A program made the position numbers and the translations under genes. Under the pieces are notes generated by a model. That model ran no database searches and was not told where the DNA came from. It saw nothing but the letters and a program-made list of their open reading frames with translations. From Anodontia alba (lineage: Eukaryota > Mollusca > Bivalvia > Lucinida > Lucinidae), in the NCBI GenBank assembly GCA_964016985.1, contig OZ024828.1, positions 78,637,869-78,701,868 of the forward strand: 64,000 nucleotides of DNA. Reading direction: 5' to 3'. Every line of letters starts with the position of its first letter. Position 1 is the stretch's first letter. Of this stretch, positions 47,001-59,000 are shown one piece after another.

Positions 47001-50000
47001 ATACTACTTGATTTTACATGTATTAAATAGAACTGGAAACACTGATGACCCTGATCAGTCTACCTTTACCTATTGTTGAGCAGTGGACTTGTCCATCCTT
47101 ATCAGTTAGGCCAGTCCATTTAGAAGTATAGGGGTGTCTGGTGGATTAAATTCAAATTTCTGTAAGCAAACAGTGCAGATTCTGATCAGACAGTGCAAAC
47201 ACTGATCAGATGCCACATTCTGATCTGGGTCTGCACTGCTTGCCTGTGTCCCTTAAATGGGCAGCTAGTTTATTTGGCATGTGCACTAAGCAAAGACTCA
47301 GATCAGCTTGTACATTCCTTGAAGCATGGAATTGAACTGTTAGGAGTTATTTGGTAATAATTAGGGAGCTTAATGGTGCTATAGAACAGTGCCTGCCCAG
47401 TAAACGTGTGGTTAGGTAAACTGACCGCGCTCGACATGACCCCATTGGGTTGACTGGGCCGTAAAACCTCAACACAAACAGCTATAGAACAGTCAGTTTC
47501 AGTTTATCTCATTCTAATAACTTGCCACATTCCTAACTGACCGCACTGCTTTGATATAATCAGATAAGGTTATAGAGGTGCCTGGAGAAACTGACCAATC
47601 AGTGAAATTTTCCCCAAAAGACCTGAAATAGTACTTCATAGCTCTGTGTGTGATGTGCTACTTGTCTTAGCCTATTTTCACTAGATATACATGTAGTTGA
47701 AAATTCTTTGTAAAATTGACAGACAGTTTCACACATCTTGCTGGTTGTTTGTCCCAACCTTTTTGAAAATTGTTTGTTATCATGCCCAGTATGTCCTGGG
47801 GTAGTGGGGTAGGTTGGTGTCTGGGGAATAGGGTCAAATTCTAAGTCTCTGAACATGGTTATAGTAAATGTCCTAAAATTTCAAACACCAAAGTGTCTAA
47901 CAAAATGACATATACAAACAATCCAGACCCAGATCAGACCTTGAAGGAGCAGTCTGAACAGGGTCTACACTGTTTGCCATTCAACTAAGTATTTTAAGAA
48001 ACTGCTGCATAAAAAGCAAAATTTAGGCAAAGTATTGTGGAATAGAGTGTTTGAAATTTTAGGACATTTATCCTGTGTATCATGTCAAATCAACCAGAAT
48101 GAAGATTAATTCATGTTTTTGCTAAAATATCTGTCCTGAGAGAGTTCATTGCCAAAGTGAGGGGCTTTGCCATTGTGTGCAATTGACTGCATTGTCTAGT
48201 TCCTTTGTCTGTGTTCTACATGTTTAAAATATTATTTTTCAACTAGAACTTTGAGGGCATGATTAGAATGGCCTCAGTGAGGTGAGTCACATTAGTATAT
48301 GCAATATATGCTTTGGTAACAAAATAAGAGAACTGTAAAGAAAACAGCTTAAAAAAGAAGTAACCAACTGAAAATTGTGTTTGTTATTGTCTTGTTCTAG
48401 GTATTTTGGAGCTGCCAAAGATTTACCTGGAGTGAGGGAATTATTTGAACAGGAGCGTAAGTCACCAATTATTTGCTATAATGTATGGTAAATGTCCTAA
48501 AATTTTGAACACTATTCCATACTATTTTGGCCAAAATTTTTCTCTTTATGCAGCTATTTTTTAAAGACTTAGTGGAATGGCAAACAGTGTAGATCCTGAT
48601 CAGACTGCTCCTTCAGGAGCAGTCTGATCTGGGTCTACACTGTTTGCATATGCAATTTTGTCAGACACTTTGGTGTCTAATTTTTAGGATTTTAACCGTA
48701 TTTATATTCATAGAGACAGGTCACAATATTTACTATTTTAAAACTGTAAATTACATTCTTCATATCTTTTACTTCCAAACTCTGCCGTGTATTCTGTACC
48801 AAGAGATAATTTACTAAAAATACAGAAGATAGTTTTGACACCATTCACCAAACCAAAAGTTAAGGGAGAGTAATGGATTTGCAGCCATTTTTGAAAGCAG
48901 AGTAGATCTTGAATCTATGAAGCCAAAATCAGTCTGCTTTATGAAAAATGTAGATATTTTTGTCAGTTGTATTTAGAAAAGTGTTAAAAAAGATTTGAAA
49001 AAAATGTTTATGTGTATATGTGTGTTCTTTAACACTTATTCTAATGCACTCGCGTATGTAACGCGACGTCTGATTGGATAACGTCAAAAATTTGCGACGG
49101 TATATTCTGCGATATACTGTCGCAAATCCGACGTCATCACGTAATGTCGCTTCTCATTGGCTGGCATTTGGTTTTACGCAGCTCACAGCACTTGTCGTTT
49201 TGTGCAACTAGAACATTTTTTCAATAGAAAAAATGAATAAATACATTAGAATGGGGATAACTGCATCAAATTTGTCATTTGGGGAGGTAAATCGGCGGTT
49301 TTACGGTCGCAAATTACCTTTTACGGCTCCGCTGACGCGTCGCCGTAAAACGAAATTTCCGACCGTAAAACCGCCGATTTACCTCCCCAAATGCCAAATT
49401 TGAATGCAGTTATCCCCTAATAGTAGCATGCTGGGTAGAAAATTCAGCAGACAACATTTTGAAATATTTTCCTTATGTAGAAAAATGGGTTTTGGCAGGA
49501 GACAATTTGTATGAAATGTCATAGCCTATTTTCTGGGGAAAATAAGAAAAATATAATCAGTTTGTTGTCTGCTGAATTAGCCCAGAGTGTGGTCAAGGTA
49601 AAGGGAGAGTAATGGATTCGCAGCCATATTGAAAGCAGGGTAGGCCTTAAATCTGTGGAGCCAAAACTAATCCATTCCGTGTAAGAATGTAGATATATTT
49701 ATCCTTTTGGAAAAGTGTTAAAAAGATTTGAAAAAATGTTTGTGCTCATATTTATGTTCTATTAAGTTTTATTGAACAGTATGTAATTTACAAATTATTA
49801 CGAATACAGTACTTTAAGTATGAAATATAATTCTAATACATGTAGTCAAGATTATACTTGAAAATGAAGTCTTTTGTATTAGCACTGAAGCTGTAGGTAG
49901 CTGAAGAATTCAACGTCTAGATTATATTTTATTAAATCATTCCTCTGTTGATATTAGCAGTGATATTGCCAAAATGAGCACACAAAATAGTTATAAAAAG

Positions 50001-53000
50001 TAAATAAGTTAACTCAGGAACTGATACAATCAGATCCGTATCAAGTTCTCAAAATCAAAGGAAAAGACAGACAAATACAATTAACCTTTACCACTCTCTG
50101 GGCATTTTCAGCAGACGACAAATTGATGATATTTTTCTTATTTTTCCCAGAAAACTGGATCTGACATTTCATGCAAATTGTCTCCTTGGGAGACAATTTG
50201 CATGAAATGTCAAATCCTGTTTTCTGGGAAAAATAAGAAAAATATTTTAAAATGTCGTCTGCTGCAAATATTACCCAGAGTGCTAAGCGTTAAACAGCCA
50301 CAAAAAGAACAGATGGCAAGCAGAGTTGGTAGCCTTTTCCCAAATAGGTGGCAACTATGTTACCCAACTGAATATATGTTTAACTTACATAATTGTTAAA
50401 AGAAAAACATTTGTAAGTGAAACACTACAGAACATTTAACTAAAAGTACCACAATGAAAAGACTGAGGTGGAGCGGTCAGTAATAGGTGGTGTGGAGGGG
50501 GTGGGGGGTGCGGAAGGCAAGGGGGGTTGGGGGAGGGTTGCTTAAGCTAGCTTTATTGCTGTTCAGATGATTGATACAAATATAATTAATAACCATTTTA
50601 TAGCATGAATCATTTAGCTTTCCAACCATACTGGTTTTGCCCAAAACCGATGAGAAGAAGTCATAATATTAAGTTTCTTGTAAATAATAGAAGACATTAA
50701 AGGCTATGAGATTTTCACTTTTATGAACTTTAATGCTTAGCAGTCTGGGTAAAATTCTCAGCAGATGACATTTTGAAATATTTTTCTTTTCCCAGAAACA
50801 GAATTTGATATTCCATGGAGACAATTTGCATGAAATGTCAAATTCTGTTTTCTGGGAAAAATGAGAAAAATATCCCCAATTTGTCATCTGCTGAATTTGC
50901 CCATAATGGTAAAGATTAATAAGGCACCTGATTTTACATGATTTAGTAACAACGTATAAAATTGTATGAGGGTTGTTTGGAAAGTTCATAGAGTTTTGTT
51001 TTATCTCTAATTATCTTCATCCAATATACATGGAATTGGGTACGCATGAACTTTTACTTACCTTTAAAGTATTTATAAAAAATAAAATAAAACTGACCAA
51101 GGAAACCAGATATACGGGTTGCTGTAGCAATGCATTTATGGGTACCAGGAGCAGCCTGAAAAATACCATTTTTTCCAAACATGTTCTTGAAGAAATAAAC
51201 TTAATTTCCAACTGTTAGCTCAAAGTAAAAAAAGTGCGGGAACGTCAAGCGATAATTTGACGTCACAAAGTCATTTCCTGAAAATTTCAAAATAATCTGT
51301 TCTTCCAGAAGAAAACTATAGTGTTTTTGTTCTCTTGTTGCAACAGTAGTAACTGAAAAAATCATAACGTCAAAGTCAAATGGTGACATTGTGTTGCGGA
51401 GTGTGGTGAAATTCTGTGTTGCTCTAAATAAAGCACCGACAGAAACACTGAGAATGATCAAATCAGGGGGAAAATACGATAAATGCAGTCCATATTTTGT
51501 TATAAATGACACTCACATTTTAGGAGGGGAAGAGAATCAATTGAGGACGATTTCAGGAGCGACCAACCCGCAGTCTTAACTTGTTCCATTAAGGATTTGG
51601 CTAAGGACATGGTTAACATGGACAGAATAACCACCATCAGAGTTATAGCTGATGAGCTTGGTGTTTTGTGCTCTACAGTACATGGGATATTAACTGAAGA
51701 ACTTGGAATGCGTAGATATTGCAGGTGACTGTGTTGAGAAAGTGCGGTGATCGCTGGACTTAAACAACGCTTGACATTTTCGGCATGTTATAATGACTTC
51801 GGACTGCTACGGGTACCTGTACCATACATATCTGTAATGGACATAAAATTTTTGTGTTTAAGTATATCATTTTGGTTTCCATAGAATTTATAGAGTAGAT
51901 GTTGAAGTAAAGATAGGTATAATATTCTTTGTTTCACTACACCTATTGTGTGTCATAACAGAATTCTATGAACTTTCTGAACAATCCTTGTAAGTCCTAT
52001 TTATATTTCATTGTAGCGCCACCCCAGCAACGGAAGACACGAGCCGAGTTAATGAAAGATATAGATGCTGATTACTATGGTTACAGAGATGAAGATGATG
52101 GTGTTATTGTTCCTTTAGAACAAGAGGCAGAGAAAACAGGTACCACAGTTAGTTCCTAAATATTTGACACCTTAACTTGTTAACATATTCTAAAATTTGA
52201 ACAAGACCATTTGACTACTAAGCAGAGACCTAAGATGGTGTATTTTGCAAAAAATCTCATCATACCTTGATCAGAAAGATGGACAATTGAATGTTTCATA
52301 TATAGATTCATAGAACATTGCTTTGTATGAAAAGTCTGTATACCAATTCAAAGTGAATTGCATTTCAGCAAAATGCATGCCATTCTGCACTGTACACTTT
52401 TTTCTTTGTGACTAGTAACTGTTCCCAGCATAAAAAAATACAATGATAGGTTGATACACCTGACTGGCCATGCTGATGTTGCAATAAAATATCCTTCAGA
52501 AGTAAAAAAAGTATAAAATTATAGATTTATTCACTCACTTTGAATATTTTGGCCTGAGGCAATCTTGACCCTGGTCCTTCTGAAACTGGATATGCCCTGA
52601 CTTTGCAAAAAGTGTAGATTCAGATCAGTTGGCTTCTTCAGAAGCCAACTGATCTGGATCTGCACTTTTTGTCATAAAGTATGTGAATTTGTATCAAAAT
52701 TCTGGATCAAGTAATCTGATTGGCTGAAAATTGGATGTGAGTGTGGCATCTTAATTTATTCAGCATGACAAGGGTTAAGTAAAAATGAAATACACTGTTA
52801 TTTACGTTTTAAGAAACTATATCTGTTCATAAGGGGAGTAAACAATGAACACAGACATAACAACAAAGATGAACACAGACGTAATATCAAAATTGGTTTG
52901 CTATGTTACGTGCCAAAACAATAAACAGCCTGCAATGTTAGAAAGAAGACACTATGTCCAATAAAAACATACGAAGACCCAGAACATGCATCTGGGCAGC

Positions 53001-56000
53001 CTGTCCAATACCCTTATTAGCCTCAGAAGAGACTGAACAAAGTCTCTTGTTCAGAGACTAGTGGAGACTGAACAATGGAAGCCAAGAACAGATCGCAGGA
53101 ATTTTCATCAGTCCAAGTCTTACCATTCTCAAATGCTTTTAAGCAACACAGAAAGCCACATCATATGACAATGGTAAGGAAACTGTACACACAGATGAGA
53201 CATACAGATGAAATAAGAAAAATATCAACATATTTTGTTTAAAAAAATCATCTTATCTAGATCTATGTATCTTGTGATACAGATTTTGCACTCTATAACA
53301 CAGAGGACTTGGCAGGACTTCCTGGACTGCGCAGTTACACAGGCTGATCTGAGACTTCTGTATGTCACTCATACAAGGAACGTAAGACACCAAATCATAA
53401 TCATCATCTTCATCTCTTCATCAAATTTTCCAGCCCACATTCTGTATCACAAGAGGCTCTGATGTAATTTATGCTTGTTTTAACCTTTAACATTCTCTGG
53501 GCTAATTCAGCAGACAACACATTAGTGATGTTTTTCATATTTTTTCCCAGAAAATAGGATTTGACATTTCATGCAAATTGTCTCCATTGGAGACAATTTG
53601 CATGGAATGGCAAAACCTGTTTTCTGCAAAAACTAAGAAAAATATTTCAAAATGTCAGCTGCTGAAATTTTACCCAGAGTGCTAAGCATTAAAAGCTGCT
53701 AATGGAGCTTATTTATATAATGAAAATCACCGGAGTTTCACTTTTGTTTCAAACTGATTTTCCCAATCAATTAGTCAGGGCCCAGTTGTTCAAAGCATCG
53801 TTAGCTTAACGAACTTGTTAAGGGTCATTTCATTAACTGTTTTAGCGGATTCAATATACAGTATTCTGATATTTTTTGCTGAAAAAAGGTGAGTAGCTTT
53901 TACACTGCAAAAGCTACTCACATTTTTTCAGCAAAAAATTTTAGCATATTTGCGTATCACTCGATGTAAATTTTAACCAGTCGTTAACTAATGACATTGT
54001 TAGCTTTGAACAACTGGGCCTTGATCTTTAGGGGGTGGTTGGTTCTGGATATGGTGTCGTTTATCTTCTGTCACTGGGGCATCCAACTAATATTGGCTTA
54101 CTGCTGGGAAAGGCCTGCTGTCCTTGTAGCAGGTAAGGGTAGAGGGGGAATGTTTTTATTTCTCCTGTTTCTTCACTTTCATTCCTGTTCCTCTTTCTTT
54201 CCTGTCCCTCTCTTTCATCTCCTCTACTATCTCTTCTATCTATTCTCCTTTTCTCTGGGAGATGACACAAAATGACCCACAAGGGTTGACGGTTCGTTAA
54301 ACCCCAACACAATCAAAAGTCAGATTTTTAATGTAGCTAGGCAACAGAGTCACACAGGGGCACACAAAAACACACAAGTGTTCTGATAATCTGAGTTTCA
54401 CAAAAATAATTTATGCTCTCACTGAGGTTGAGGAATCTGCACACTCATTGTGTAAGAAATATACATGCTTATCATCAAACTAAGTAAAAATACGAATATA
54501 CCATAGAACTTTTAAAGTAATTATTATAATCACTATTTAATTGATAACATTTTTACCTCCCTTGACCTAACTTGGCTACATAGCCTAGTTAGAAACTACA
54601 TACATGTTCTTAGACAATATTTTCCCCTATAATACTTTATTGTGTAGTCCTTAGAAACATTTTCTAGTAAACTAGGGCCAGCTTAATTTCATTTGGAAAC
54701 AGTCTTTTCAGACAACAAAAAGTGAGGTTATATCAAAATTAGCTGTTAGCAACCTTTAAAAGTATTTATTGACAATGGAACTTATATTTTTATCAGCTAT
54801 AGCAGAGAAAGTGAAGGAGTGGAAAGAGAGACAAGAAGCAATAGCAAGAGGAGAAATACCTAAAGAAACAGAGGAAACTGAAGAAGAAGATGTGTATAAA
54901 CCAGAGGTATGAAAAGATCATTCTTTGACAGCATTCTTTGATAGCAAAGGCCCTGATCAGCCTGCACAACTGTGCAGGCTGATCAGGGCTGTTGCTGTCA
55001 AAACGTACAGGCTTATCAGGGCCTTTGCTGTCCACATATTATTGGGATGTTCTGCTTGACTTATAGTACTAGTGGTGGTTTGGGAGGGAAGTGGAGGGTG
55101 GCTATATGACCGGTTTCATTTTTATACCTTTCCACATGATAATTCTGGGATAATATGAAAAAAGGCACTGCCTATGGGCTAGCATAGCATCTAACCAGTT
55201 AATAGCATGTGACACTGACTGTGCAGGTGTCGGGAATCCCACAGAGAATCATATGCAAAACTGCATGAGGGCCCTGCAAATAGTCACCATTGTAATGTTG
55301 CTAGGAGCTTGTCTATTTTTGAATTCCTGTCAAACTAATAGTATTTGAATCATACTGTTGTGTTTTGGTCATGTTTTCAAGCATGAACGACAAAATTATT
55401 GGAAGCAGTAGATGTATGTTACATCAGTGGTAAATTTCATCAAAATTCACGCCAATAATTTGAACATTTATGTATGTAAGTTTCTTAGGTCAATTCCCTA
55501 CCATTGAGCTCACACTTTTCACCAGACCCTTAGGAGCTGGCAAATTGCAAAGATCAATGCATTTAACTGAGTAATGAGTTACTGGTAGTGACAAAGTCTA
55601 TACTAAATATCCATAATTATTACAGGATATTGAAATGGAGGAAGAAGAAGAAGAAGAAAGAGAGACAGACATTCCACATTTTATTGCTCATGTTCCAGTA
55701 CCATCACAAAAAGAGGTAGGTCATTTACAATAAAGGGGTGAGTGGAGTGAAGGGTTGTCTGGATACTGTTCAGGTCATTTACAATAAAGAGGTGAGTGGA
55801 GTGAAGGGTTGTCTGGATACTGTTTAGGTCATTTACAATAAAGAGGTGAGTGGAGTGAAGGATTTTCTGGATACTGTTTAGATCATTTACAATAAAGGGA
55901 TGAGTGGAGTAAATGGTTGTCTGGATACTATTTAGGTCATTTACAATAAAGGGGTGAGTGGAGTGAAGGGTTGTCTGGATACTGTTTAAATCATTTACAA

Positions 56001-59000
56001 TAAATGGATGAATGGAGTGAATGGTTGGCTGGATACTGTTTAGGTCATTTACAATAATGGGGTGAGTGGAGTGAAGGGTTGTCTGGATACTGTTTAAATC
56101 ATTTACAATCACGGGGTGAGTGGAGTGAATGGTTGTTTGGATACTGTTTAGGTCATTTACAATAAAGGGGTGAGTGGAGTGAAGGGTTGTCTGGATACTG
56201 TTTAGATCATTTACAATAAAGGGGTGAGTGGAGTAAATGGTTGTCTGGATACTGTTTAGGTCATTTACAATAAAGGGGTGAGTGGAGTGAAGGGTTGTCT
56301 GGATACTATTTAGGTCATTTACAATAAAGGGGTGAGTGGAGTAAATAGTTGTCTGAATACTGTTTAGGACATTTACAATAAAGGGGTGAGTGGAGTGAAG
56401 GGTTGTCTGGCTACTGTTAGGTCATTTACAATAAAGGGGTGAGTGGAGTGAGGGGTTGTCTGGATACTGTTTAGGTCATTTTCAATAAAGGGGTGAGTGG
56501 AGTGAAGGGTTGTCTGGATACTGTTTAGGTCATTTACAATAAAGGGATGAGTGGAGTGAAGGGTTGTCTGGATACTGTTTAGGTCATTTACAATAAAGGG
56601 GTGAGTGGAATGAAGGGTTGTCTGGATACTGTTTAGGTCATTTACAATAAAGGGGTGAGTGGATACTGTTTAGGTCATTTACAATAAAGGGGTGAGTGGA
56701 GTGAAGGGTTGTCTGGATACTGTTTAAATCATTTACAATAAAGGGATGAGTGGAATGAAGGGTTGTCTGGATACTGTTTAGGTCATTTACAATAAAGGGA
56801 TGAGTGGAATAAAGGGTTGTCTGGATACTGTTTAGGTCATTTACAATAAAGGGGTGAGTGGAGTGAAGGGTTGTCTGGATACTGTTTAGGTCATTTACAA
56901 TAAAGGGGTGAGTGGAGTGGAGGGTTTTATGGATACTGTTTACAGCATAGTGAAACAAATTAATTATATGGGCCACTCAGTTAGAAAAGGTGTCTTTGGG
57001 GCAGAGCTTAACAGAAATTATCCAGTTCGGCCAGTGAAGCAATGTAGCCATATAGGCTGATCAGGTACTTTGTTACCGTATTTAACTGTGTATTACCTGC
57101 TCTTTTTTTACACAGAAAACATTTTTAAAAATCTGATGCGTGTTACTGATAGGGACACCAAAATCAGGACAGAAATCACCAAGATAATCGGTCGTGAAAA
57201 CTCATGACACACGCAATCGGCCGTTAAAAATGCAATATAGATCGATGGCTGTAAGATTTCCATGATTCTTGATACCTATCTCGCCCATTCCATGATTCTG
57301 GCAGCTCAAAACAAGCTGCTCGATCTGATTTGCAGTAATTTAATATCCTTTTCATGTTCATGCCGTTTTTTGTTTACGTTTTTTATTTGCTGATCAGGTG
57401 ATCTGTACAAAGGGAAACTACTCAAACAGGCATATGCCTCTGAATCTGTATTGATTACTGGACTTTGTAATATGACTCGCTTAACACACTGTAACTTGAA
57501 TAAATCAGCCTGTGCAACTGATTTACCGTAGTTCAAAATAGGAAATAGATTGGTTATTTTGTAAAATATGAATATTGGCACAAACGATCATACATCAAAA
57601 AAAATAAAAAAGTATTTAAGTTTATGCAGTTTTTAAAAATAATAAAAATAAACAAAATCAACTGGGTTTGGAGGTCGGTAGATTGGTCATTTGCATCATT
57701 TTGTTTATCTTTATTTTTCTTCTTTTCGTCAGACTTATCAACAAATTGTCAGAAATTAACAATGTTTATGATCAAAAGAAATTACCAGCATAGATCTGTG
57801 CACTTAATTGGTTAATTGGCAGTCAGTGTGACAACTAGTCGACTTTAATTGTTGTTTGCATTGAGCCCGGGGCATTGAGTTGATAATTTCATGTCTCAGT
57901 TAAGAAAGTGATACTGTCAGAGAAGGTGTTAATTATGAGACATACAAAAGAAATAACAACATTTTTGTTATCATCACATCTGCATTGGGGAAGCAAAGAA
58001 CTGTCTACACTACATCAAGTTCGCCGAGGCCCACGATAACAAGCTGCACTACAGGAATTCAGCACTATCACAAATTTGTCCTGTTTCGACTCGTAACCTG
58101 CTGATTTCGGCCATTTTCAACTCTATCCTAGTGAAATTTGACTTGCTTTTGCACCTGGGAACTTAGTGTCAGTTAGCACTACTGTAAAGTCGGCCTATTT
58201 GTTTGTAACCTGCCTCAAGTTCGCCCATTTTAAACTCGATCCTAATGAAATGTGACTTTTTTTTTTTGCACCTGGGAACTTAGTCAATAATGCATGGAAT
58301 GGTACTGCGTATTCTTTGTAGATACAATGTTTTTTTTTCACAAAATCTTGTGCAAAAATTTGCTGTGTGTTATATGCGGGTGCAGGTAATACACAGCGAA
58401 ATTCGGTATATACTTGTATGTCATTATATATTCTTCAGTAGATAGCCATTCTTTAAGTGGACAGCAACAGCCCTGATCAGCCTGCACAACTGTGCAGGCT
58501 GATCAGGGCTGTTGCTGTCAAAATGTGTAGGCTTATCAGGGCCTTTAATGTCCACATTTGCCTCAAAGACACATGTTCGCATGACTTGGCTCATTGTTTC
58601 ATAATATCGTAATTGGGTGGTCAGGTGTGGTGATGGTGTTGTGTGTCTAAAGTCACTGGGGCGCCCAACTGATATTGATGTACAGTTGGGCAAGGCTTGC
58701 TATTCTTGTAGCAGGTAAGGGTAGAGGGGAATGTTTTTATTTCTTCTCTTTCACTCCTGTTCCTCTTCCTTCCCTGTCCCTGTCTTTCATCTCCTCTACT
58801 ATCTCTTCTATCTCTTTTCTCCCTTTCTCTGGGTGAAGACACAAAATGACCCACAAGGACTGATGTGTCGTTAAACCCAAACACAATCAATTATAATGTT
58901 GTAAAAGACTGTTAAGAGTCAACATAAAGAAGTAGCTGGGTGGGTGGCTAGGTATTGATATATTAAGTATTGAAGTATACATTGCAACCTCCCTACAATA

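Noticed and set aside
55717..56945. CRISPR-like array
   Set aside because: Units are contiguous and nearly identical with no unique spacers, and the DNA is animal.
55681..56976. Long minus-strand frames with an 18-residue repeat (HPFIVNDLNSIQTTLHST)
   Set aside because: They are translations of the 54-bp minisatellite; the period is a multiple of three so stops are avoided by chance.
57306..57581. Minus frame with PILNYG and KLQCVKRV resembling an RT C-terminus
   Set aside because: Too short and without the neighbouring RT motifs; similarity may be accidental.
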